Positions 24,945 through 34,526 of a stretch of DNA of 64,000 nt are shown here, in pieces. Below the pieces are notes generated by a model. That model ran no database searches and was not told the DNA's origin. It saw only the letters and a program-made list of their open reading frames with translations. How positions within the stretch are numbered: position 1 is the stretch's first letter; each line of letters opens with the position of its first letter. Both the position numbers and the translations under genes were made by a program. Source of the stretch: CAIMUS01 sp046347625 (GTDB lineage Bacteria; Pseudomonadota; Gammaproteobacteria; Competibacterales; Competibacteraceae); contig JAXMFU010000001.1 in NCBI GenBank assembly GCA_046347625.1, forward strand, positions 1,240,001-1,304,000, given 5' to 3'.

Positions 24945-26117
24945 TCAGCCGAATTGCCGGCGAAAGCGCCACAAGCCCAACCCGAACAGCAGACTGCCCA
25001 GCAATGCCATGGCCAGGATTGAATCCCATAAAGCATCCAGCCCTGCCCCGCGCAGCAGAATGCCAAAGGTGATTTCGATAAAGTGGCGCAGCGGAAAGAC
25101 GTTGGTCAGATACTGCAGCCACAACGGCATGCTTTCTAGAGGCGTTCGATCACCGGAAAGTATATTGATGGGTATCACCATAAGAAGGACGAGCATGCCG
25201 ACCTGGGCCGAGTTGCGGGCAAAGGTGGCCGCGACCAATCCCAGTCCTGCGGTGGTAAATGCATAAAGCGCTGTCATCGCGAAAAACAGCGGTACACTAC
25301 CGTTAATGGGAAAACTGAAAAAAGGCTGCATAACTCCGAATAAGCTGACGGCGGTACCCGTCAGCGTCACCAGAATCATCGCCAGCACCTTGGAAAACAT
25401 GACTTGAAACGGTGTGAGGGGGGATACCAGTAATTGCTCGATATTGCCCCGTTCCTTTTCCCGCACCAGGGCCGCAGCCGGCAGCAGCAAGCACGCCACC
25501 GTGATCATGGTCAACAGTTGGGCAATGGTGCCGTACCAGGCCTCGTTCAAGGTGGGGTTATACCAGATTCGACGCTGGTTCTCGATCACCGGCATAGAAT
25601 TCGGATCCAGACCAGCCTGCAGCAGTTTCCGCTCCGCCCATTCCCGATCGAAACCAGCCAAAATGCGGGCGCTGTAGCTGGAGGCCAGGAAACCCGGATT
25701 CGCCTTGCTGGTATCGATCAGCAACTGTACCTTAACCTCATCTTCCCCCTGACCCAGGGTGGTGGCGAAACGTTCCGGTATATCCAGGAACAGCATGGCA
25801 TCGCCTCGATCGAGCCACTGTAAACCCTGGTTGGTATCAGTCACTGTGCCCACCAGTTTGAAATAGGGGGGTTGAAAGCGATAGATCAGTTCGCGAGAAG
25901 CCGCACTACGATCAGCATCGTGTAATACCAGCTTAGCCTGGTTTAATTCTGTGTTGATGGCTCCGGCGGCAATTACGATGTCCAGGGTAAAAATATAAAT
26001 GATATAGATAAACAGTGCCCGATCCCGTCCCAGCTGTCGCAGTTCTTTGCTGGTCATCACCTGCAACTGGCGTAACCATATCGCTATAAACTGGAGTTTC
26101 GGGAGAGACCGGCTCAT
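24945..26117 (-). CDS. ABC-2 type transporter permease (exporter, second permease)
   Basis: 390 residues. One N-terminal helix (ALFIYIIYIFTLDIVIAAGA), a large extracytoplasmic domain (~55-200), then five C-terminal helices with the ABC-2 signature segment REKERGNIEQLLVSPLTPFQ. Its ATG overlaps the stop of the upstream permease (ATGA). It is the last gene of a HlyD-ATPase-permease-permease operon resembling the YbhG-YbhF-YbhS-YbhR or RND-independent tripartite exporters. Substrate unknown. Confidence 0.9.
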   Translation of the reverse strand: MSRSLPKLQFIAIWLRQLQVMTSKELRQLGRDRALFIYIIYIFTLDIVIAAGAINTELNQAKLVLHDADRSAASRELIYRFQPPYFKLVGTVTDTNQGLQWLDRGDAMLFLDIPERFATTLGQGEDEVKVQLLIDTSKANPGFLASSYSARILAGFDREWAERKLLQAGLDPNSMPVIENQRRIWYNPTLNEAWYGTIAQLLTMITVACLLLPAAALVREKERGNIEQLLVSPLTPFQVMFSKVLAMILVTLTGTAVSLFGVMQPFFSFPINGSVPLFFAMTALYAFTTAGLGLVAATFARNSAQVGMLVLLMVIPINILSGDRTPLESMPLWLQYLTNVFPLRHFIEITFGILLRGAGLDALWDSILAMALLGSLLFGLGLWRFRRQFG

Positions 26118-27268
26118 GTTTTTGTTCTCTTATGAAACAGAAAATAGCAAAGACTCAGAAGCCCTAACGAATACGCGACAAACAGCATAACTTCGGGCCA
26201 TAAATTTGCCAACCCCAAGCCTTTGAGAAAGGTTCCTTGAATGACAGTGTTATAGTACATCGCCGGGAAAAAGTGGGCGATAACATAATTCGATGCAGTT
26301 AGTGAAGCAATCGGGGTCAGCATTCCTGAAAATTGAATGCCGACGATAAAACCGAGTACTACGCTAATCATGAGTGCTGCTATCTGGGTGCGTACCAGTA
26401 AGGAGATCAGCAGACCCATGCTGCTGGTACAGATCACGTAAAACAGGGTGGCAAAAAAGAAAAACAACAGGTTTCCCTTAAACGGCGCACCAAAATAGAA
26501 AGTTACCATTAACCAGAGTATAACCGCATTAATAAAAGAAATTAAAATATTAGGCAACAGCTTTCCAGCCAGAAATTCGGCACCGCTAATAGTGGAAGCA
26601 TAGATATTATAGATGGCGCCCGTTTCCTTCTCCCGCACTACACTCAAGGCAGTCAACAAAGGAGCGGTCAATAGCAGAATAAACATGATTAATGAGGGTG
26701 CTATATCCCACAAGGTACGTACCTCCTGATTGTAAAGGTAACGTATCTCCATTCTGATCGGCTGTAGGATAGCCTGGGCACGTTCGGATGGAATGCCCAG
26801 TTGGCGGGCTATATAACTCACTTGTAGGTCGCCATTGGCCGCACTGTCGATCCCATCGACATAACCCTGAATAGTGCGGGCAGGCCCGGTATTGGTGCCA
26901 TCCACCAAGGTCTGGATGGCGACGGCACGGCCTGCCAGCAGATCCTTTTGAAAGTCCTCAGGGATAACAATGGCGACCCGGATTTTACCAGCGGTCAGCC
27001 ATTCATCGGCTTCCTTCAGGCTGTATAAATAGCCTTTAAAATCGAAGTAACGAGATTCAGTATAGCGCTTTGCATAATCGCGGCTCAGCGTACTGTGGTC
27101 ATAATCCACCAGCGCCAGGGGGACGTTTTCCACATCGGGGGTTATGCCATAACCGAATACCAGTATCAATACAATCGGCAGGCCGAAAGCCAATAAGAAA
27201 AAAATACGGTCACGCAAGATTTCACGCCACTCTTTGTAAGCCACAGCCAGCAAGCGTTTAAGGTTCAT
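26114..27268 (-). CDS. ABC-2 type transporter permease (exporter, first permease)
   Basis: 384 residues with the same layout as its neighbour: N-terminal helix (FFLLAFGLPIVLILVFGYGI), an extracytoplasmic domain with ...YVDGIDSAANGDLQ..., and C-terminal membrane helices containing VVREKETGAIYNIYASTISG. The ATG shares one base with the ATPase stop (TAATG) and its own stop overlaps the next permease, so all are translationally coupled. Two different permease genes suggest a heterodimeric channel. Confidence 0.9.
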   Translation of the reverse strand: MNLKRLLAVAYKEWREILRDRIFFLLAFGLPIVLILVFGYGITPDVENVPLALVDYDHSTLSRDYAKRYTESRYFDFKGYLYSLKEADEWLTAGKIRVAIVIPEDFQKDLLAGRAVAIQTLVDGTNTGPARTIQGYVDGIDSAANGDLQVSYIARQLGIPSERAQAILQPIRMEIRYLYNQEVRTLWDIAPSLIMFILLLTAPLLTALSVVREKETGAIYNIYASTISGAEFLAGKLLPNILISFINAVILWLMVTFYFGAPFKGNLLFFFFATLFYVICTSSMGLLISLLVRTQIAALMISVVLGFIVGIQFSGMLTPIASLTASNYVIAHFFPAMYYNTVIQGTFLKGLGLANLWPEVMLFVAYSLGLLSLCYFLFHKRTKT

Positions 27269-29259
27269 TATCCGGTTCCGGCAACCGCGGATTCCTGCCG
27301 CTCCAAAATGGTGACCCGGTATACGAAAACATCCTCCATCGAGAGCGGACGGGGCACGATCGAATCGACTTTAATTCGGGCGGCGGCGAGTAAAGCGCGA
27401 ATGCGTAGTCTGTCATTTTCAGGTTGGTGGGAGAACAGGTGGATGCGCCTGCCGAACAGGGTGGTTTCTTTATAACCCTGTTCCAACAGCCGCTCCATGG
27501 CTACTGCCGGCTGGTCGGTAGTCAGTTCCAGCAACGCGCCCACCTCGGCTTGCACGTGGCGCTTCATTTCGGCGGGCGAGGCGTCGGCTACGATTTTCCC
27601 GGCGAACATCAACGCCAGGTGGTCGCAGTGTTCCGCCTCGGACATATAGTGTGTGGTAATCAGGATTGCCACTCCTTCATTCCGTGACAGGTCGAATAGA
27701 ATGTCCCAAAACTGGCGGCGGCCGATGGGATCGACTCCGGAAGTGGGTTCATCCAAAAACAATACCTGGGGACGATGCACCAAGGCGCAGCCCAAGGCCA
27801 GGCGCTGGCGCAAACCCATCGGCAGGCTGCTCGCCTGATCGTTTTCATGGCCGTCCAGTCCCCCCATAGCTAGAATCCAGGCAGTCCGTTTGCGGGTATC
27901 GGCCATGCTCAAGCCATAAATACCGGCATAGAGACGGATATTTTCCACCACCGTCAGATCCTGATAGAGAGAAAAAGCCTGGGAAACATAGCCGATGCGC
28001 TGTTTGATCGCCATACCCGCCCGCCGCATGTCTGCGCCGGCCACGTGACCGGCGCCCTGGGAAGGGCGCAAAATGCCGGTGAGCATCTTGATCACGGTGG
28101 TTTTACCGGCACCGTTGGCCCCCAACAGACCGAAAATCTCTCCCTGCATGACCCGGAAACTGACATTGTCGACGGCGCGGAAAGCACCAAAGTCCCGGGT
28201 CAGTTCCAGCGCTTCGATAGCGGTGCTGCTCCCGTTCTGCTGTCGGGTGGCAGGCGCTCCAGCGGCCTCCTTAACAGAGGTGTGCCGTGCCAACTGTTGT
28301 CGATGCAGCAGGGCAATAAAGACATCCTCCAGATCGGGCTCGTAAGCATGGATTTCTTGCACCGGCAGGCCGGCCAGGGTGTGCTTTACCTGCTGCATCG
28401 CACTGGTGGGATTGGTAGCGTCCGCGACGAAAACCCGCATCCAACTGCCCAGTGCTTCCACCTGCGCAAAGCGTGCCTTAAGCCCGGCCAGCGCTTCTAC
28501 CTGCCGTTCCAGTTGTAATACCACCAGACTGCCCGGTACCAGCGCCTGAATGGTATCCGGTTCACCTTCAGCCAGGACCCGGCCTTCGTACAGCAGCGAC
28601 AGCCGATGAAATCGGCTGGCTTCATCCAGATACGCGGTGGAAACCAGCGCCGTAATGCCCTGTTCATGCAGGAGTTGAGCAAGAATGGCCCAGAAATCAC
28701 GGCGTGATACTGGATCGACGCCGGTGGTCGGCTCGTCCAGAATGATCAACCGCGGCTGGTGGATCAAAGTACAGATAAGGCCGAGCTTCTGTTTCATACC
28801 GCCCGACAGGTTTTTCATGGGCCGATCGCGAAACTTCAGCAGTCGCGTGGTAGCCAGCAGGCGGTGCTTGCGCTCGGCCAATTCCACGGCAGGCACCAGG
28901 CGCAGGCGGGCAAAAAAATCGATATTTTCTTCCACCGAGAGGTCGGGATACAGGTTCAATCCCAAGCCCTGGGGTAGGAAACCGATGCGGTCCTTGATGC
29001 GCTCGGCAGCCGCCTCGGAATCCAGTGTAATTCCGAACACTTCAACCGTACCGGCATCGAAGCTAAGCACACCGGCCACGGCTTTCATCAGGCTGCTTTT
29101 ACCGGCGCCGTCCGGACCGATCAGGCCATAAATCTCACCCGGCCAAATGGTGAGATTGATTCCACGAACGGCCGGATGCTGGCGGTAATGCTTATAAAAA
29201 TCGACAACCTGGACGACCGGTCTTGGCCCGCTCTGCGTCACCAGCGCGGTTTGGTCCAT
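27268..29259 (-). CDS. ABC exporter ATPase with two nucleotide-binding domains
   Basis: About 663 residues holding two ABC domains. First: Walker A GPDGAGKSS, signature NLSGGMKQKLGL, Walker B LIILDEPTTGVDP. Second: Walker A GANGAGKTT, an altered signature SLPMGLRQRLALG, Walker B VLFLDEPTSGVDP. The tandem layout is that of YbhF-type ATPases. ATG 29259 has an AGAGGA site and begins MDQTALV; a TTG at 29277 is a weaker alternative. It overlaps the HlyD gene by 22 bases. It powers export through the two permeases. Confidence 0.92.
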   Translation of the reverse strand: MDQTALVTQSGPRPVVQVVDFYKHYRQHPAVRGINLTIWPGEIYGLIGPDGAGKSSLMKAVAGVLSFDAGTVEVFGITLDSEAAAERIKDRIGFLPQGLGLNLYPDLSVEENIDFFARLRLVPAVELAERKHRLLATTRLLKFRDRPMKNLSGGMKQKLGLICTLIHQPRLIILDEPTTGVDPVSRRDFWAILAQLLHEQGITALVSTAYLDEASRFHRLSLLYEGRVLAEGEPDTIQALVPGSLVVLQLERQVEALAGLKARFAQVEALGSWMRVFVADATNPTSAMQQVKHTLAGLPVQEIHAYEPDLEDVFIALLHRQQLARHTSVKEAAGAPATRQQNGSSTAIEALELTRDFGAFRAVDNVSFRVMQGEIFGLLGANGAGKTTVIKMLTGILRPSQGAGHVAGADMRRAGMAIKQRIGYVSQAFSLYQDLTVVENIRLYAGIYGLSMADTRKRTAWILAMGGLDGHENDQASSLPMGLRQRLALGCALVHRPQVLFLDEPTSGVDPIGRRQFWDILFDLSRNEGVAILITTHYMSEAEHCDHLALMFAGKIVADASPAEMKRHVQAEVGALLELTTDQPAVAMERLLEQGYKETTLFGRRIHLFSHQPENDRLRIRALLAAARIKVDSIVPRPLSMEDVFVYRVTILERQESAVAGTG

Positions 29260-30350
29260 GGGGCATCCTCTTGCCAACGGATGACCGCATCGACCGGCAA
29301 TCCCGGAGTCAGGCGATGATCCGGATTGGCGTCAAGATACAGCTTCATCGCATACACCAACTTGGTGCGCTCATCACGGGTCTGTACCTCCTTGGGGGTA
29401 AACTCCGCCCGTGAGGCAATGTAACGCAGCTTTGCGGAGAACGGCTGGTCGGGAAAGACATCGGTATAGATTTGTGCCGGCAAGCCGAGATGCAGCTTGC
29501 CGATTTCGACCTCCGGCACATACGCCTTCAGATACAGGTTATCCAGATCCACCAGTTCGAACAGCGGCATGCCGACGTTAACCACCTCACCCAGATTGGC
29601 AAACCGCGTCATCACGGTACCCGCCGCAGGACTGACAATCTTAAAATCATTCACAATATCTTGTGCTTCATTCACCCGTACCGCTGCTTCCCGCACAGCG
29701 GCCTGCAGCGCTTCAAGTTCCGCCTCATGAGCTTTTATCCTTCCAGGCCCCAGTTGGGCTTCGTTGAGGGTTTGCTGTGCTTTCGAGAGCTCGGCACGGA
29801 CCGCCGAAGGTTCCTTTTCAGCCAGTTGCCAGTTAAGTTCAGCTTGTTCGGCAGTTTTGAAATCCACAGTCCGATTTTCAACCAGCTTGCGGAAGCGTTG
29901 TACATCCCGATACGCTTGTTCTCGGGTAACCTCGGCTTTCTGCAAAGCCACTTCCACCGATTTAACGCCCGCTTCAGCCGAGGCTACACCGTTCAGCACT
30001 TGCAGGCGCAGAACGTGCAGGGCAACCCGCGCCGACTCTGCACGCGCTACAGCGACATCCCGAGCGGCGAGCGCCTGGTCAAGACGGTTGCGCGCAGTCT
30101 GATCGTCCAGTAGGGCCAACACTTGGCCGGCGGTAACCACATCGCCCTCTTTGACAAGCAGCTTGACAATGCGTCCAGGCACTTTGCTGGCGACGATAAC
30201 TTTATCTCCTTCCAGCCGACCGTTGGTCTGGACCAGCCCGGCGGGAAAAACGTTCGCCCTCGCCAGATAGTCATAAGCAAAGATTCCGGCAGCGGCGAGA
30301 GAGATCATGATCAGTGTCATGGTCAAAACGTGTCTAACAAGCAGCCCCAT
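29238..30350 (-). CDS. HlyD-family membrane fusion (periplasmic adaptor) protein
   Basis: 370 residues. One N-terminal membrane anchor (residues ~8-27), a biotinyl-lipoyl half motif (GRIVKLLVKEGDVVTAGQVL), a long coiled-coil hairpin (~85-215) and a second lipoyl half with APVAGTV-like IVSPAAGTVMTRFANLGEVV, followed by the beta-barrel domain. It is first in the exporter operon and should link the inner-membrane ABC complex to an outer-membrane channel. No TolC-like gene is seen nearby. ATG 30350. Confidence 0.92.
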   Translation of the reverse strand: MGLLVRHVLTMTLIMISLAAAGIFAYDYLARANVFPAGLVQTNGRLEGDKVIVASKVPGRIVKLLVKEGDVVTAGQVLALLDDQTARNRLDQALAARDVAVARAESARVALHVLRLQVLNGVASAEAGVKSVEVALQKAEVTREQAYRDVQRFRKLVENRTVDFKTAEQAELNWQLAEKEPSAVRAELSKAQQTLNEAQLGPGRIKAHEAELEALQAAVREAAVRVNEAQDIVNDFKIVSPAAGTVMTRFANLGEVVNVGMPLFELVDLDNLYLKAYVPEVEIGKLHLGLPAQIYTDVFPDQPFSAKLRYIASRAEFTPKEVQTRDERTKLVYAMKLYLDANPDHRLTPGLPVDAVIRWQEDAPWTKPRW

Positions 30351-30443
30351 AACGTAAAACTCACTTAGCAGGGTTGGTCATCGTTCTACAGTGGTTGTAG
30401 AGCGTATTGTGCGCACCATAAGCGTAACCAAGCACGCGCTTGG

Positions 30444-30603
30444 CGAGTGTCCGGCCGAAAACCTTTTTCGGGAGCACCGACTTGGTAGGTTGGGCACAGG
30501 GTGTGCCCAACAGACGTTGCTGAAATAGAGCATCGTCGGGCCATGCTGGTATGTTGTTGGGCATGTCCTGTGCCCAACCTACAGGTTTTCGGCCGGACAC
30601 TCG
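30444..30603. repeat. 160-bp element with perfect 21-bp terminal inverted repeats
   Basis: CGAGTGTCCGGCCGAAAACC (30444 on, 21 bases to 30464) has its exact reverse complement at 30583-30603. Nested inside are two GTAGGTTGGGCAC / GTGCCCAACCTAC hairpins of the common REP family. It fills most of the metG to HlyD intergenic space. It may be a MITE or a composite REP; no flanking target duplication is clear. Confidence 0.7.
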
Positions 30604-30686
30604 TTATCGCACAGCGTAACCTGATTTTGATCGCGACTTCTCATGGCGATATTATAACGTTCTGTATAACGTTCTGTTCACTGTCG

Positions 30687-32717
30687 TCACTTGACCCGCA
30701 TTCCCGGTTCGGCCCCGGTATCGACCCCGAGCAGATAGATCCCGCTGTCCGAGTTGGCGGCCAATACCATGCCCTCGGATACCCCGAAGCGCATTTTACG
30801 GGGGGCCAGATTGGCGACCATGACGGTCAGGCGGTCTTGCAGATCCGCCGGGCGATAGGTGGATTTAATGCCGGCGAACACCCGCCGGGTTTCCCCACCG
30901 AGATCGAGTGTCAGTTGCACCAGCTTGTCGGCTCCCTCCACCGCCGCCGCCTCGACGATACGCGCCACCCGCAGGTCCACTTTCATAAACTCATCCAGTG
31001 TGATGGGCGGAGCCAGCGGCTGACTTGCTAGCGGACCGGCAGGGCCGGCATCAGCAGTCGTAGCCTTTAGATTCTCCTGGGCCGCCGCCAGCATGGCGGC
31101 AATCTGCGCGGTCTCCACCCGCTGCATAAGGGGTTTAAAAGGGGCAATGACATGATCCAGCAGCGGCTGCCCAAGATCGTCCCAGCGTAGCGGTGGAATG
31201 TGCAGAAAAGTTTCCGCTTCGGCGGCGACCTGTGGTAATACCGGTTTAAGATAGATCGACAGCAAACGGAACAGGTTAAGTCCCATGCTGCAAACCGCCT
31301 GGACCTGCTCATCCTGACCCGGCTGCTTGGCCAGAACCCAGGGTTTACGCTCATCGATATATTGATTGGCACGGTCGGCCAGCGCCATGATTTCGCGCAT
31401 GGCGCGGCTGAATTCCCGCCGTTCGTACGCCTGGGCGATGGCCTCGCCTGTGGTGACGAAGTCTCGATACAGTTCAGGTTCCGCCAGATCGGCCGCCAGG
31501 CGGCCGGTAAAACGCTTGGAAATAAAGCCGGCGCTGCGACTGGCGATATTGACCAGTTTGCCCACCAGATCGCTGTTGACCCGTTGCTGAAAGTCCTCCA
31601 GATTCAGATCCAGGTCATCGATGCGGTCGTTCAGCTTGGTAGCGAAGTAATAGCGCAGGTACTCCGGCCGCAACTGCTCCAGATAAGTGCGGGCCTTGAT
31701 ATAGGTGCCACGCGATTTGGACATCTTCTGGCCGTTGACCGTCAGGAAACCATGGCAGAATACGGCGCTGGGCTTGCGGAAACCCGCCCCGTCCAGCATG
31801 GCGGGCCAGAACAGGGTATGAAAATAAGCGATGTCCTTGCCGATAAAATGGTACAACTCGGCCTCGCTGCCAGAGCGCCAGAACGCATCGAAATCCAGGC
31901 CGGTACGGTCACAGTAGTTCTTAAAGCTGGCCATATAGCCGATCGGGGCATCCAGCCAGACATAAAAGTACTTGCCCGGTGCAGCCGGTATCTCGAAGCC
32001 CCAGTAGGGGGTATCGCGGGAGATATCCCACTCCGCCAGACCGGCCTTAAACCACTCCTCCAGCTTGTTGGCCATCTGTTCCTGCACATGCTTGCCCCGA
32101 ACCCAGGCTTTGAGCATGTCCTCGAAATCCCCCAGTTTGAAGAAATAATGCAGGGATTCTTTCTCGATGGGGACGGCGCCGGACAGCGCCGAACGGGGGT
32201 TCTTCAAGTCGGTGGGCGCGTAGGTGGCGCCGCAGACCTCGCAACTGTCGCCATATTGATCCGCCGCGCCGCAGCGTGGGCACTCCCCTTTGATAAAGCG
32301 GTCCGGCAGAAACAGTTGTTTGATCGGATCATAAGCCTGGATGATCACCCGCTGGACGATATGGCCGCCCTCCCTTAAGCGGTGGTAGATCAGTTCGGCA
32401 AAGTGGCGGTTTTCCGGCGAATGCGTGGTGTAGTAATTGTCGAACTGCACCAAAAAATCGGCGAAATCGGCACGATGCTCGGTGCCGATGCGCTCGATCA
32501 GTTGCTCCGGGGATACACCATCCTGCTGGGCGCGCAGCATGATAGGGGTGCCATGGGCATCGTCGGCACAGACATAGAGGCATTGATGGCCACGCAGCCT
32601 CTGGAAACGCACCCAGATATCGGTCTGGATGTACTCCACCATGTGGCCCAGGTGAAGGGGGCCATTGGCATAGGGCAGGGCGCTGGTGACCAGAATTTTA
32701 CGAGCGTGAGTTGCCAT
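30687..32717 (-). CDS. metG: Methionyl-tRNA synthetase
   Basis: 676 residues, full length for the MetG1 type with a C-terminal dimerisation/tRNA-binding domain. HIGH-type motif PLHLGHMVEY near residue 20, zinc-binding knuckle CPRCGAADQYGDSCEVCG at about 145-162, catalytic loop KMSKSRGTYI near 335, anticodon-binding helical domain, and EMAP-like domain starting DEFMKVDLRVARIVEAAAVE. It charges tRNA-Met in the cytosol. ATG 32717. Upstream on the same strand is a 13-bp tandem repeat (32769-32820). Confidence 0.96.
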   Translation of the reverse strand: MATHARKILVTSALPYANGPLHLGHMVEYIQTDIWVRFQRLRGHQCLYVCADDAHGTPIMLRAQQDGVSPEQLIERIGTEHRADFADFLVQFDNYYTTHSPENRHFAELIYHRLREGGHIVQRVIIQAYDPIKQLFLPDRFIKGECPRCGAADQYGDSCEVCGATYAPTDLKNPRSALSGAVPIEKESLHYFFKLGDFEDMLKAWVRGKHVQEQMANKLEEWFKAGLAEWDISRDTPYWGFEIPAAPGKYFYVWLDAPIGYMASFKNYCDRTGLDFDAFWRSGSEAELYHFIGKDIAYFHTLFWPAMLDGAGFRKPSAVFCHGFLTVNGQKMSKSRGTYIKARTYLEQLRPEYLRYYFATKLNDRIDDLDLNLEDFQQRVNSDLVGKLVNIASRSAGFISKRFTGRLAADLAEPELYRDFVTTGEAIAQAYERREFSRAMREIMALADRANQYIDERKPWVLAKQPGQDEQVQAVCSMGLNLFRLLSIYLKPVLPQVAAEAETFLHIPPLRWDDLGQPLLDHVIAPFKPLMQRVETAQIAAMLAAAQENLKATTADAGPAGPLASQPLAPPITLDEFMKVDLRVARIVEAAAVEGADKLVQLTLDLGGETRRVFAGIKSTYRPADLQDRLTVMVANLAPRKMRFGVSEGMVLAANSDSGIYLLGVDTGAEPGMRVK

Positions 32718-32746
32718 ACCGTCAGCTACTTTGCAAAGTCATGTAT

Positions 32747-32777
32747 GTTACGGGTACGGTGTCATTTTAACCAACAT
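32747..32777. repeat. 31-bp direct repeat, left copy
   Basis: GTTAC..GTA...TGTCATTTTAACCAACAT here matches 34527-34557 at 26 of 31 positions, with the last 18 bases identical. The two copies bracket a 1.78-kb cassette that holds a toxin-antitoxin pair and a nucleotidyltransferase pair. Confidence 0.7.
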
Positions 32778-32820
32778 TTTTAACCAACATTTTTAACCAA
32801 CATTTTTAACCAACATTTTT
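32769..32820. repeat. Four tandem copies of AACCAACATTTTT (13 bp)
   Basis: Four perfect 13-bp units fill 32769-32820, 52 bases upstream of metG on its promoter side. A single unit occurs in the right-hand copy of the direct repeat at 34549. Such a tract could vary in copy number and alter spacing of metG promoter elements. Confidence 0.85.
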
Positions 32821-32972
32821 AGTGAGACAGCAAGCAGTTGGTCGTTATACACCACTCGGCTTGCCATATCGCTACCTGTCGTATAGTATTACGGTATTAC
32901 TTTTAACTTAAGAGACAGCGTAGGGTGCGTTTCACGCACCACACACCGCTACTTAAGTAATGGGGTACGTCG

Positions 32973-33203
32973 ATGAATTTACTTGTTAGTAAAGTGACCC
33001 AAAAATACCAAGCCACCATCCCGGCTGAGGTGCGCCGCGTGCTAGGTATCGGCCGGGGTGATTCTCTGGCCTTTGCAATTGAGGATGGCAAGGTCCTGTT
33101 ACGACGGGCCACGCCTTTAGATCGGGAATTCGCTAACGCCTTGCAAAGCACGCTTGAGGAATGGTCATCTCCCCATGACGAAGCCGCCTACCGTGACCTA
33201 TGA
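32973..33203 (+). CDS. AbrB/MazE-family antitoxin (SpoVT-AbrB domain)
   Basis: 76 residues. The swapped-hairpin AbrB domain is clear at residues 5-45 (VSKVTQKYQATIPAEVRRVL, then GDSLAFAIEDGKVLLRRA), followed by a C-terminal toxin-binding tail. It overlaps the downstream PemK/MazF-type toxin by 29 bases. It should bind DNA at its own promoter and neutralise the toxin. No start ambiguity: ATG 32973 follows a GGGGTACG stretch. Confidence 0.88.
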   Translation: MNLLVSKVTQKYQATIPAEVRRVLGIGRGDSLAFAIEDGKVLLRRATPLDREFANALQSTLEEWSSPHDEAAYRDL

Positions 33204-33561
33204 GAAATATACCGTGGTGGTGGTCCCTTTCCCCTTCACCGACAAGGCGCAAACCAAACGCCGACCGGCATTAGTCATTTCAGATCCGATAGGGTTTGGA
33301 AACCTGATAGGGCATAGGGTTATGGCTATGATCACCAGTGCGGCTAACGCACCCTGGCCTTTGGACATTATCATTCAGGATCTCAAGGCAGCAGGGTTAC
33401 CTGCTCCTTCAGTGGTGCGGATGAAGCTGTTTACCTTGGACCACCGATTTGTACTGTCAAAGATTGGGGAGCTCGCCAGTGGCGATCAGGCGGCCGTCAG
33501 GAAGGCGTTGCAAACATTGCTTGGCCCATGGCAAGAAACCCACTTACATCAGCCGGTATAG
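33175..33561 (+). CDS. PemK/MazF-family toxin
   Basis: 128 residues of the PemK/MazF endoribonuclease fold: YEKYTVVVVPFPFTDKAQTK, RRPALVISD, VMAMITSAAN, SVVRMKLFTLDHRFVLSKIG. ATG 33175 overlaps the antitoxin 3' end; a TTG at 33154 would add seven residues. The RPALVIS and K-L-F-T-L segments are typical of the family, which cuts single-stranded RNA. It pairs with the AbrB-type antitoxin. Confidence 0.88.
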   Translation: MTKPPTVTYEKYTVVVVPFPFTDKAQTKRRPALVISDPIGFGNLIGHRVMAMITSAANAPWPLDIIIQDLKAAGLPAPSVVRMKLFTLDHRFVLSKIGELASGDQAAVRKALQTLLGPWQETHLHQPV

Positions 33562-33836
33562 CCTGGATGGGACAGAGCCGGCGAAGTGCAATCCAGGTTT
33601 CTCCAATGTCTAATAATTCGCTCAACCGTCTCGTTGTCGAAATCTCGGCCATAAGTACGTTTAAAAAGATGAATTTTCATATCGGTACCGGTTTGCATCC
33701 CGGCACTGGCGCGAATTAACGCACGTGACGTATCGAACATCCTGCATCCCATGATCAATCTATCGCTTCCGGAGCGCTGCATCAACAAGGTCCGGTACAA
33801 CTCAGCGACAACAGCCGGCGTGTCCAGTGTGGCCAT
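33549..33836 (-). CDS. Uncharacterised protein next to nucleotidyltransferase
   Basis: 95 residues from ATG 33836, which shares a base with the stop of the nucleotidyltransferase gene (TGATG). It reads MATLDTPAVVAELYRTLLMQ, then RSGSDRLIMGCRMFDTSRAL, and ends with RHWRNLDCTSPALSH. I do not recognise a named domain; helices dominate and small proteins like this commonly follow such nucleotidyltransferases. The 3' end overlaps the convergent toxin gene by 13 bases. Confidence 0.7.
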   Translation of the reverse strand: MATLDTPAVVAELYRTLLMQRSGSDRLIMGCRMFDTSRALIRASAGMQTGTDMKIHLFKRTYGRDFDNETVERIIRHWRNLDCTSPALSHPGYTG

Positions 33837-34375
33837 CACAGTTGACTCCATAAATTCATAACGTCCAGTTCTGTCGCCCAGTGTTCAATATAGTTCACAT
33901 CAAGATCAGGCACCGAGGCGAGTAGATTTCGTATATCGTTGAGTTGCATTTCAGAGTGACTATCTTTTGCCCAAACCAGCTTGGAAAGAATCAGATCCTC
34001 GGCAGCCACCAACCACAGTTGGAAATTATCGATCTTCATCAAAAGCCGTCTCGAGAATTCATTTTTTCTATAAGGGGTATCTTTTTTGACAATAAAATCT
34101 ATTTTTACAATCAGGTCATTATGAATTACATTAAATAAGCTTTGTCGAGCAATGGCGGTACGAACCATTTCTTCATCGATGTAGAAATCCGGCTCGAACA
34201 GTTCGATAATCCGCTCGGCGTCAGCGGGCGCCAATTCGACAATGATATCGATATCACGAGTTAATCGCGGCTGCGCATAGTAATTGATGGCTACAGAACC
34301 GCTTACCATATAAGGAATTACCGCTTTCTCGAGTCGTTCGGCAACTAATTGCAGAACATATAATTGATCATTCAT
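33836..34375 (-). CDS. Nucleotidyltransferase-fold protein (AbiEii/MNT-like)
   Basis: 179 residues with the minimal nucleotidyltransferase motif Gly26-Ser27 in MVSGSVAINYY and Asp41/Asp43 in LTRDIDIIVEL; a third acid is probably in KIDFIVKK near residue 95. This is the pattern of AbiEii-type or MNT nucleotidyltransferases, several of which modify tRNA or toxins in toxin-antitoxin or phage-defence modules. Coupled to the small downstream gene. ATG 34375. Role inferred only. Confidence 0.8.
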   Translation of the reverse strand: MNDQLYVLQLVAERLEKAVIPYMVSGSVAINYYAQPRLTRDIDIIVELAPADAERIIELFEPDFYIDEEMVRTAIARQSLFNVIHNDLIVKIDFIVKKDTPYRKNEFSRRLLMKIDNFQLWLVAAEDLILSKLVWAKDSHSEMQLNDIRNLLASVPDLDVNYIEHWATELDVMNLWSQL

Positions 34376-34526
34376 AGCGGATGGTTGATCCTACAGAGTT
34401 CGACCGGTGCAATTATAAAATGTGAGGCGCAGGCTGGTCCCCTGGGAGCGCTGGTGTCCCCCCGCCGGCTTGCAGACGGCAGGGCCATAGGGTGTTCCCA
34501 CGCATCCTGCTATACCTGCTATAGGT

